From contig DAOUQS010000132.1 in the NCBI GenBank assembly GCA_030625465.1, positions 1 to 5,942 of the forward strand: DNA of 5,942 nucleotides. The letters run 5' to 3'. The stretch comes from Amylibacter sp. (lineage in GTDB: Bacteria > Pseudomonadota > Alphaproteobacteria > Rhodobacterales > Rhodobacteraceae). The notes under the pieces are model-generated. The model did no database searches. It was not told the origin of the DNA and worked only from the letters and a program-made list of their open reading frames with translations. A program made the position numbers and the translations under genes. Positions 1 to 5,301 of the stretch are shown here, piece after piece. Within the stretch, counting starts at the first letter, position 1. The number at the start of each line of letters is the position of its first letter.

Positions 1-282
1 ACAACCGCTTTGCGTTTGATCGAAACCGCTGCACGCGAAACTGGCCAAATACAGGCGTGGACAGGGGACACTGATATTTTCATCAAGCCCGGCTTTAACT
101 TTCATGTCACTGACGGTTTGATTACAAATTTCCATCTGCCGAAATCCACTTTGCTGATGTTGGTATCTGCATTGATCGGGCTGGACAGATGTCGTGAAAT
201 TTACGATTACGCAATTCATGAAAAATATCGATTCTTTTCCTACGGGGACGGATCATTGCTGTTTCCCAACGAAGATAAATAA
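1..282 (+). CDS. queA: QueA, tRNA preQ1(34) S-adenosylmethionine ribosyltransferase-isomerase (3' part)
   Basis: QueA transfers and isomerises the ribosyl group of S-adenosylmethionine onto preQ1 at tRNA position 34, giving epoxyqueuosine; it is a cytoplasmic step of queuosine synthesis. Only the last 93 codons are present. The reading frame is open from base 1, so the start lies outside the window and the internal TTG at 10 is not a start. Family signatures seen in order are [42 protein letters not shown] and, near the end, [13 protein letters not shown]. The last corresponds to the usual FFSYGDAMLL-type C-terminus, so the protein ends at its normal place. In many bacteria tgt follows queA, but here an MFS gene follows after 86 bases. 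Identification is firm; nothing can be said about the N-terminal two thirds. Confidence 0.95.
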   Translation, partial: TTALRLIETAARETGQIQAWTGDTDIFIKPGFNFHVTDGLITNFHLPKSTLLMLVSALIGLDRCREIYDYAIHEKYRFFSYGDGSLLFPNEDK

Positions 283-326
283 AAACGACTACATGTGGGT
301 CGCGACTGTGACTTATGGTTCTCAAG

Positions 327-355
327 TTGCGTGCTAGCATGATGCGATAACGCAA
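327..355. promoter_or_regulatory. 29-bp interrupted dyad before the MFS gene, possible operator or leader hairpin
   Basis: The symmetry is centred on base 341. Outer arms TTGCGT (327-332) and ACGCAA (350-355) are perfect inverted copies. Inner arms GCAT (337-340) and ATGC (342-345) are also perfect about the same centre, and 335/347 pair as well, so 11 of 14 positions match. The right arm ends where the Shine-Dalgarno of the next gene begins (AGCGGAG, 355-361). Seen directly: the symmetry and its position. Inferred: it could be a repressor site, or an RNA hairpin influencing translation of the transporter. I cannot assign a regulator family, and no convincing -35/-10 pair was found in 283-368. 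Confidence 0.4.
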
Positions 356-368
356 GCGGAGCCTGATA

Positions 369-1628
369 ATGGGGACTGTTTTTAAAAATTCATGGCCTTT
401 GTTTTTGGGTATGATGCTATTGATGCTGGGGAACGGGCTGCAAGGCACGTTGCTGGGTATTCGCGGCGCGCTTGAAGGTTTTACACCAAATACGATGGCA
501 TGGGTTATGTCGGGTTATTTTATCGGTTTTCTGGGCGGCAGCCGCATGGCCCCGGAAATGATCCGGCGCGTCGGGCATGTGCGGGTGTTCGCGGCACTGG
601 CATCCTTGGTGTCGGCGGCATTGATCCTGTATGCGGCAATACCCAATGTTATTGTCTGGATGCTATTGCGCATTTTAATCGGATTTTGCTTCTCTGGCGT
701 TTATGTGGTTGCCGAAAGCTGGCTGAATGATAGTGCAACCAATGAAACACGCGGCCAGACACTATCTTTGTATGTAATCGTGCAAATGATGGGGATTGTT
801 GCGGCCCAGGGTGTTTTGAACTTTGGGGATCCGGGCGGCTATACATTGTTTATTGTTTCATCGGTACTGGTTTCAGTATCCTTTGCGCCGATTTTGCTGT
901 CCATCAGCCCCGCACCCATGTTTCAAACCACGAAGCCGATGTCGTTTATACGGTTATACACCACGTCACCGACGGCAGTGGTCGGTATCTTTTTGCTTGG
1001 TGCTATTTTTTCCGCGATTTTCGGAATGGCATCGGTCTATGGCACGGAAAAAGGGCTGGATGTACGCAGTATCACCATTTTCATCGCGATGATCTATATT
1101 GGCGGTATGTTGTGTCAATATCCTATCGGATGGGCCTCTGACCGTATGAATCGGCGGCTTTTGATTACTTATCTTACAATTTTTGGCGGGGCTACAATGT
1201 TGGTCGCACCTTTTTTCACGGGTAATATTTACCTGCTGATGCTTCTTTCCTTCATTCTGGGCGGGGTGTGTAATCCGCTTTATTCGCTCTATCTTGCCTA
1301 TATGAATGACTATCTGGAACCCGATGATATGGCGGCCGCGTCCGGTGGTTTGATTTTCATTAGCGGATGCGGGGCGATTGGCGGGCCGTTTGTGGTTGGC
1401 TGGTTGATGACCACTTATGGTGCTGATAGTTTTTTCCTGTATCTTGCTATTTTACTGGACTTAAGTGCCGCTTGGGCCTTGTTCCGCGCAACGGTTCGCG
1501 ATGCACCAAGTGTGGAAGATACCGGGTCTTATGCGCACGTGTCCCCCGGCACTTCAATTGTTGTGGCCGAGGTTGCAGCAGAGGTTGCAATCGAAATGGC
1601 TGAAGAAGAAGCCGAAGAGAATACTTGA
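369..1628 (+). CDS. MFS transporter, YcaD-like
   Basis: A 419-residue inner-membrane protein with about 12 hydrophobic segments, typical of the major facilitator superfamily. The N-terminal LGNGLQGTLLGIR, the GGSRMAPEMIRRVGHVRVF version of motif A in the loop after the second helix (56-74), AESWLN (115-120) and the second-half loop GWASDRMNRR (254-263) resemble the YcaD branch of MFS carriers, whose substrates are largely unknown. The last 47 or so residues (373-419) leave the membrane and form a hydrophilic tail ending in a Glu/Ala-rich run (AEVAAEVAIEMAEEEAEE), presumably cytoplasmic. The ATG at 369 is supported by AGCGGAG seven bases upstream. Only 55 bases and no terminator separate it from the DUF924 gene, so co-transcription is likely. 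Substrate and transport direction cannot be predicted from sequence. Confidence 0.88.
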   Translation: MGTVFKNSWPLFLGMMLLMLGNGLQGTLLGIRGALEGFTPNTMAWVMSGYFIGFLGGSRMAPEMIRRVGHVRVFAALASLVSAALILYAAIPNVIVWMLLRILIGFCFSGVYVVAESWLNDSATNETRGQTLSLYVIVQMMGIVAAQGVLNFGDPGGYTLFIVSSVLVSVSFAPILLSISPAPMFQTTKPMSFIRLYTTSPTAVVGIFLLGAIFSAIFGMASVYGTEKGLDVRSITIFIAMIYIGGMLCQYPIGWASDRMNRRLLITYLTIFGGATMLVAPFFTGNIYLLMLLSFILGGVCNPLYSLYLAYMNDYLEPDDMAAASGGLIFISGCGAIGGPFVVGWLMTTYGADSFFLYLAILLDLSAAWALFRATVRDAPSVEDTGSYAHVSPGTSIVVAEVAAEVAIEMAEEEAEENT

Positions 1629-1683
1629 TCATTTCCGACTTTTACTTTTTGTTGGTGGATAAGTATATGCAAAGGCATGCTGA

Positions 1684-2259
1684 ATGAAAGATTATAAACC
1701 GATCACAGATTTCTGGATAAAGCAGATAGGGCCTGAAGGTTGGTATAATGGGCCGCCGGAATTGGATGCGATGATCCGGGAAAGGTTTATGGTTGACTGG
1801 GAGGTGGCGCGTGATGGCGGTTACCTGGATTGGACAGATACGGCTTCGGGTTGTCTGGCGTATCTGATTCTAACTGATCAATTTCCCCGCAATATGTTTC
1901 GGGACGATGCCCGTGCTTTTGCCACTGACCCATTGGCGCGGATTGTGGCCTTGCAAGCAATCAGAAATGATTTTGATTTGCAGGTTGGTACTGTCGCACA
2001 AGAGTTTTTTTATCTGCCTTTTGAACATTCTGAAAATATGGCTGAACAATTGCTTTGTGAAACGTATATTTCAACACGAATGAAAGATTTTGAAGTTTCT
2101 TTATGGCACGCGCGCGCACATCAGGAAATTATCCGACTATTCGGACGTTTCCCCTATAGAAATAAGGCATTAACGCGTGATGCAACAGTTGCTGAACAGG
2201 AATTTTTGGACGGGAATGGCTATCAGAAAATACTTCAAGCTATCCAAAGTCGAGGCTAG
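1684..2259 (+). CDS. DUF924 family protein
   Basis: A 191-residue soluble protein of the DUF924 family, an all-helical, TPR-like fold with no established biochemical function. Signatures present are FW near the N-terminus (10-11) and WY at 20-21, LILTDQFPRNMFR (61-73) followed by ARAFATDPLA, FFYLPFEHSE (108-117), and HQEIIRLFGRFPYRN (146-160), which matches the usual H-x5-FGRFPHRN block. Length is normal for the family and there is no signal peptide or membrane segment. The start is supported by AAAGG at 1671-1675, eight bases before the ATG. It lies 55 bases after the MFS gene on the same strand and is probably translated from the same mRNA, but this pairing does not reveal a role. Family membership is secure; function is not known. 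Confidence 0.9.
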   Translation: MKDYKPITDFWIKQIGPEGWYNGPPELDAMIRERFMVDWEVARDGGYLDWTDTASGCLAYLILTDQFPRNMFRDDARAFATDPLARIVALQAIRNDFDLQVGTVAQEFFYLPFEHSENMAEQLLCETYISTRMKDFEVSLWHARAHQEIIRLFGRFPYRNKALTRDATVAEQEFLDGNGYQKILQAIQSRG

Positions 2260-2263
2260 AATG

Positions 2264-2283
2264 GCAAGGGTTGCGTTTTTTTT
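2264..2283 (+). terminator. Weak candidate intrinsic terminator after the DUF924 gene
   Basis: GCAA (2264-2267), a GGG loop and TTGC (2271-2274) can form a four-pair stem, followed by one G and then eight consecutive T (2276-2283). It lies just past the DUF924 stop, where a terminator for the MFS-DUF924 unit would be expected. The T tract is convincing but the stem is short with only two G-C pairs, so it may be inefficient or fortuitous. Confidence 0.3.
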
Positions 2284-2349
2284 GTAAATCCAGCATAAAT
2301 ATCAAAGAAAAGGTTTAACGTTGAACTAAATAATTTAAAGGGTGCTGAA

Positions 2350-3744
2350 ATGGCTGTGAAATCCTATGATATGATCGTGATCGGGGCGGGCCCCGGTGGT
2401 TATGTGGCGGCTATTCGTGGTGCGCAACTGGGATTATCCGTGGTGGTGGTTGAACGTGAACATATGGGCGGGATTTGCCTGAACTGGGGCTGTATCCCGA
2501 CCAAAGCCATGCTGCGTTCGTCCGAAGTGTTCCATTTGATGCACCGTGCTAAAGAATTTGGCCTGTCTGCCGATAATATCAATTATGATCTGGATGCGGT
2601 GGTGAAACGCTCGCGCGGGGTGGCGGCACAGTTGAATGCCGGTATCGGGCATCTGCTGAAGAAAAACAAAGTTACCACGATTATGGGCGAAGCAACGCTT
2701 GTGGCCAAGGGTAAGGTTTCGGTGAAAACCGATAAGGGTACACAAGAACTTGTCGGCAAAAATATCGTTCTGGCAACCGGTGCGCGTGCGCGCGAATTGC
2801 CGGGGTTGGAGGCGGATGGTGATCTGGTCTGGACTTACAAAACAGCACTGACCCCGCCGCATATGCCAAAGAAATTACTGGTCATCGGCTCTGGCGCTAT
2901 CGGCATTGAATTTGCCAGCTTTTACAACACGTTGGGGGCTGACACGACGGTGGTAGAGGTGATGGATCGTATTTTGCCTGTCGAAGATAAAGAGATCGCA
3001 ACTTTCGCCAAAAAATCATTCAAGAAACAGGGCATGACCATCATGGAAAAAACCCTTGTTAAGCAGCTTGATCGTGGCAAGGGCAAGGTTGTGGCCCATA
3101 TCGAAAGCAAAGGTAAGGTTGAAAAAGTTGAATTTGATACCGTGATTTCCGCCGTTGGCATTGTCGGCAATGTCGAAGGGCTGGGACTGGAAAAACTGGG
3201 CATCAAAGAGGACCGCAGTCATGTGGTCACAGACCCTTACTGCCGCACCAATGTGGACGGCATATTTGCTATTGGCGATCTGGCGGCCCCGCCGTGGCTG
3301 GCCCATAAAGCGTCGCACGAAGGTGTGATGGTGGCCGAACTGATCGCGGGGCAAAACCCGCATCCGGTGAAGCCCGAAAGCATTGCAGGCTGTACTTATT
3401 GCCATCCACAGATTGCATCTGTGGGTTATACGGAAGCGGCGGCCAAGGAAAAGGGCTATGACATTAAAGTCGGGCGTTTCCCTTTTGCGGGGAACGGCAA
3501 AGCCATCGCCTTGGGCGAACCAGAAGGCATGGTCAAAACCATCTTCGACGCCAAAACGGGCGAGCTGTTAGGCGCGCATATGGTTGGTGCCGAAGTTACC
3601 GAGATGATTCAGGGCTATGTTATTGGTCGTCAGTTGGAAACCACCGAAGAAGACCTGATGAACACGGTTTTCCCGCATCCGACATTGTCAGAAATGATGC
3701 ACGAAAGCGTGCTGGATGCTTATGGTAAGGTTATTCATATGTAA
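2350..3744 (+). CDS. lpdA: Dihydrolipoyl dehydrogenase (E3)
   Basis: A 464-residue FAD flavoenzyme that reoxidises dihydrolipoyl groups with NAD+, serving as E3 of pyruvate/2-oxoglutarate dehydrogenase and as L-protein of glycine cleavage. Visible elements in order are the FAD dinucleotide-binding GAGPGG (12-17), the redox disulfide GGICLNWGCIPTK with Cys43 and Cys48, ATGARAREL (142-150), the NAD-binding GSGAIG (180-185), the second FAD motif VDGIFAIGDL (302-311), and the C-terminal interface with catalytic His443 and Glu448 in HPTLSE. There is no N-terminal lipoyl domain, unlike some fused E3 proteins. A CxxC pair (Cys348, Cys351) in CTYCHPQ looks typical of alphaproteobacterial E3. AAAGGG (2337-2342) precedes the ATG by seven bases. 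The 90-base gap upstream and the absence of E1/E2 genes suggest it is transcribed on its own here. The E3 call is firm; which complex it mainly serves cannot be told. Confidence 0.97.
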   Translation: MAVKSYDMIVIGAGPGGYVAAIRGAQLGLSVVVVEREHMGGICLNWGCIPTKAMLRSSEVFHLMHRAKEFGLSADNINYDLDAVVKRSRGVAAQLNAGIGHLLKKNKVTTIMGEATLVAKGKVSVKTDKGTQELVGKNIVLATGARARELPGLEADGDLVWTYKTALTPPHMPKKLLVIGSGAIGIEFASFYNTLGADTTVVEVMDRILPVEDKEIATFAKKSFKKQGMTIMEKTLVKQLDRGKGKVVAHIESKGKVEKVEFDTVISAVGIVGNVEGLGLEKLGIKEDRSHVVTDPYCRTNVDGIFAIGDLAAPPWLAHKASHEGVMVAELIAGQNPHPVKPESIAGCTYCHPQIASVGYTEAAAKEKGYDIKVGRFPFAGNGKAIALGEPEGMVKTIFDAKTGELLGAHMVGAEVTEMIQGYVIGRQLETTEEDLMNTVFPHPTLSEMMHESVLDAYGKVIHM

Positions 3745-3747
3745 GGT

Positions 3748-4482
3748 TCAGGCGAAAGCCAAGCCAACAATATAGGCAACCGATGCACAGACCCCGCCGA
3801 CAAGCACGGTTTCACCGACACAGCGCAGAATGTTTTCGCGGATCACCATGTAGCGCAATAGGCCAAGGATACAAAGTGCGCTGAAAGTTGCGAAAATTGA
3901 TAGCTTGAAGGTGGCCGCGACGGGTTCCAGCACAAAATACGGGATTAAGGGTACGATCCCGAAAATAATAAACGATGTGAATGTGGCCAGACCATTCATT
4001 ACCGGGTCTTCATCCGCAGGGTCGGCCATGCCGATCTCGTAAGCCATCATAAAGTCGCCGTAATATTCGGGGTAGCGTTCCAGAATATCGGCCATGCCGT
4101 TGGCGTCTTTCAGCGTCATGCCCTTGTCAGACAGGATCTCGATGGTCTCGCGGCGTTCCATTTCAGGGTTGTTAAGTATCTCGTAAATCTCTTTGTCGCG
4201 CACCGAATGGTACAGGTCCTTTTCGGACCGGGCCGATAAAAATTCACCCAGACCCATTGCGGTGGCGTCGGCAAACAGGTTGGCCAAACCGAACAGCAGC
4301 ACGGCAATGCCGCCGACTTGGGCCACACCTTCGGCACCCGCACCGGCAAAGCCCGCGACCACTGCAAAAGTGGTAACAATGCCGTCATTGCCACCGTAAA
4401 TGATCTGCTTCAGGAACTCGCCCATCTTGCTGATATGGTGTTCGCGGCCCTTGTGTTCGGCCAGTGTTTCAAAATCAGTCAT
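3748..4482 (-). CDS. VIT1/CCC1-family divalent metal (Fe2+/Mn2+) transporter
   Basis: A 244-residue integral membrane protein of the VIT/CCC1 family, which exports or sequesters Fe2+ or Mn2+ by H+ antiport. Five hydrophobic segments are seen, at roughly 30-49, 56-78, 164-186, 189-211 and 221-243. A charged helical stretch at about 85-155, the cytoplasmic metal-binding domain, separates the second and third. Motifs include [17 protein letters not shown] (28-44) with Asp33, [19 protein letters not shown] (65-83) and MMAYEIG (145-151). There is no ferritin-like N-terminal domain as in MbfA proteins, so this is a stand-alone carrier. The ATG at 4482 has AAGG eight bases upstream (4491-4494). It ends three bases from the lpdA stop, tail to tail. 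The terminator at 4528-4558 lies upstream, so it probably has its own promoter; TAAAAT (minus, 4510-4515) is a possible -10, with no good -35. Bacterial members may prefer iron or manganese; sequence alone does not decide. Confidence 0.92.
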   Translation of the reverse strand: MTDFETLAEHKGREHHISKMGEFLKQIIYGGNDGIVTTFAVVAGFAGAGAEGVAQVGGIAVLLFGLANLFADATAMGLGEFLSARSEKDLYHSVRDKEIYEILNNPEMERRETIEILSDKGMTLKDANGMADILERYPEYYGDFMMAYEIGMADPADEDPVMNGLATFTSFIIFGIVPLIPYFVLEPVAATFKLSIFATFSALCILGLLRYMVIRENILRCVGETVLVGGVCASVAYIVGLAFA

Positions 4483-4527
4483 TGCGTGTGCCTTAATTTA
4501 TCAAGGTGCATTTTACAGCTATAAATG

Positions 4528-4558
4528 AAAAGGGCCACCCTTTGTCTGGGTGGCCCTT
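4528..4558 (-). terminator. Intrinsic terminator of the peroxiredoxin gene
   Basis: AAGGGCCACCC (4530-4540) and GGGTGGCCCTT (4548-4558) form a perfect 11-pair, GC-rich stem with a seven-base loop. Read on the minus strand, the stem runs into TTTT and then an AT-rich stretch, the form expected of a Rho-independent terminator. It begins 22 bases after the peroxiredoxin stop. On the plus strand no T tract follows, so it should act mainly on minus-strand transcripts, cutting the peroxiredoxin message before the VIT gene. Confidence 0.9.
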
Positions 4559-4580
4559 CGGTATCGGTTAGGTGGCGCGT

Positions 4581-5120
4581 TTACGCAGCACTACCACCAT
4601 CTAGGTATTTCAGCAGATTTTCCGGTGAACTTTCACCATAGGGGTCATCCACACGGTCATCGGCTTTGCCTGGCTCTTCGAACCATGCTTCAACCACACC
4701 GTTATTGATAATCGCGGCATAGCGCCATGAACGCATGCCAAAGCCTACATCGTCTTTCTTGACCAGCATGCCGATTTTACGGGTAAACTCGCCTGAACCA
4801 TCAGGAATAACGCTTACATTTTCCAGGTTCTGGGATTGGGCCCATTTGTTCATAACGTAGCTGTCGTTTACCGACATGCAATAGATCGCATCAATGCCTT
4901 TGGCCTTGAACGCTTCAAAATTATTTTCGAAGCCCGGCAGTTGGTAAGTTGAGCATGTCGGGGTAAAGGCACCGGGCAATGAAAACAAAACCACGCGCTT
5001 ATTGGCGAAATAATCGGCTGTTGTTTTATCTTCCCAGCGAAACGGGTTATCGCCGCCAATGGACTCATCGCGCACGCGGGTGTGAAAAACCACATCAGGC
5101 AGAGTGATATCATGTTTCAT
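4581..5120 (-). CDS. Peroxiredoxin, Prx5 / plant type II family
   Basis: A 179-residue cytoplasmic thiol peroxidase that reduces H2O2 and organic hydroperoxides. The active-site block is PGAFTPTCS with Pro49, Thr53 and peroxidatic Cys56 (PxxxTxxC); the conserved Arg lies in RSWRYA (Arg130 or Arg133). The only other cysteine is Cys81, 25 residues later, the same spacing as the two cysteines of plant type II peroxiredoxins, which are regenerated by glutaredoxin/glutathione or thioredoxin. No glutaredoxin domain is fused. The frame stays open to an ATG at 5180, but I chose the ATG at 5118-5120. It has AAGGA (5128-5132) seven bases upstream and gives the usual family N-terminus, whereas the upstream ATG lacks a ribosome site and would add 20 unrelated residues. 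It is divergent from lipA and ends in its own terminator, so it is probably monocistronic. Confidence 0.95.
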   Translation of the reverse strand: MKHDITLPDVVFHTRVRDESIGGDNPFRWEDKTTADYFANKRVVLFSLPGAFTPTCSTYQLPGFENNFEAFKAKGIDAIYCMSVNDSYVMNKWAQSQNLENVSVIPDGSGEFTRKIGMLVKKDDVGFGMRSWRYAAIINNGVVEAWFEEPGKADDRVDDPYGESSPENLLKYLDGGSAA

Positions 5121-5186
5121 TTTTCTATCCTTAGTTAGGCTTGGGGTCGCTATGGACCTGTTGGTTATGTATCTATGCATTTAATG

Positions 5187-5210
5187 CCGCAGGGCAAGAA
5201 CTGTCTGCGG
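5187..5210. repeat. Short inverted repeat in the peroxiredoxin leader
   Basis: CCGCAG (5187-5192) and CTGCGG (5205-5210) are perfect inverted copies separated by 12 bases. If the promoter proposed at 5217-5245 is real, transcription would begin near 5210 and this repeat would form a hairpin at the very 5' end of the peroxiredoxin mRNA. It lacks a T tract directly after either arm, so it is not a clear terminator. Role unknown. Confidence 0.35.
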
Positions 5211-5216
5211 TTTATC

Positions 5217-5245
5217 ATCATATTGCGGCAATATTTCACAATTAA
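5217..5245 (-). promoter_or_regulatory. Candidate sigma70-type promoter for the peroxiredoxin gene
   Basis: On the minus strand, TATGAT (5217-5222) matches the -10 consensus at five of six positions. TTAATT (5240-5245) lies 17 bases upstream as a poor -35 (three of six). The perfect dyad at 5220-5234 sits between the two boxes and overlaps the -10, where a repressor would block polymerase. The leader would be about 90 bases. Spacing and -10 are good and the -35 is weak, so this is a tentative call. Confidence 0.3.
5220..5234. promoter_or_regulatory. Perfect 15-bp dyad in the prx/lipA divergent region, possible operator
   Basis: ATATTGC (5220-5226), a central G, then GCAATAT (5228-5234): seven of seven pairs match. 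It lies about 70 bases before the lipA start and 100 before the peroxiredoxin start, a position from which one regulator could control both. It does not match the OxyR, FNR or alphaproteobacterial LexA patterns I know. Assignment as an operator is inference from symmetry and location. Confidence 0.4.
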
Positions 5246-5265
5246 CACGGGACATTATCCCATGT
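5245..5265. promoter_or_regulatory. Second dyad upstream of lipA, possible operator
   Basis: Arms ACA (5245-5247) and GGGA (5249-5252) mirror TCCC (5258-5261) and TGT (5263-5265) around base 5255. Only 5248/5262 and 5253/5257 fail to pair, so eight of ten positions match. It begins 11 bases after the dyad at 5220-5234, closer to lipA. A possible lipA -10, TATATT (5270-5275), lies just downstream, but no well-spaced -35 was found. Regulator unknown. Confidence 0.33.
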
Positions 5266-5301
5266 GCGATATATTACGGGCTAAGCAACAAAGGTTCCAC
5301 T

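Noticed and set aside
299..306. Eight-base palindrome GTCGCGAC downstream of queA, considered as part of a terminator.
   Set aside because: It has no loop and no T tract follows. A self-complementary 8-mer alone is weak evidence.
339..350. Mini-ORF ATG-ATG-CGA-TAA just before the MFS gene, considered as a leader peptide.
   Set aside because: It is only three codons long, has no ribosome site of its own, and lies inside the dyad, which explains the sequence better.
122..448. A 108-codon minus-strand frame spanning the queA end and the MFS start.
   Set aside because: It overlaps two clear plus-strand genes, and its translation resembles no known protein and has no plausible start context.
2271..2299. 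Possible lpdA promoter, TTGCGT with CATAAA 17 bases later.
   Set aside because: The -35 matches only three of six positions and the -10 four of six, which is not distinguishable from background in this AT-rich gap.
2434..3405. Minus-strand open frames of 94-142 codons within lpdA.
   Set aside because: The LpdA frame is complete and motif-rich, and the antisense frames carry no recognisable domains or ribosome sites.
5121..5160. OxyR-like pattern from the CTAT near 5125 and the CTAT near 5150.
   Set aside because: The required ATAG-N7-CTAT spacing and symmetry are absent.
5121..5180. N-terminal extension of the peroxiredoxin to the ATG at 5180 (199 residues).
   Set aside because: No ribosome binding site precedes it and the extra 20 residues do not look like the family. 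The internal ATG at 5120 has AAGGA at seven bases and gives the standard N-terminus.
5152..5184. Ten-codon plus-strand ORF in the prx/lipA gap.
   Set aside because: It is too short to support, with no conserved feature, and it lies antisense to the peroxiredoxin leader.
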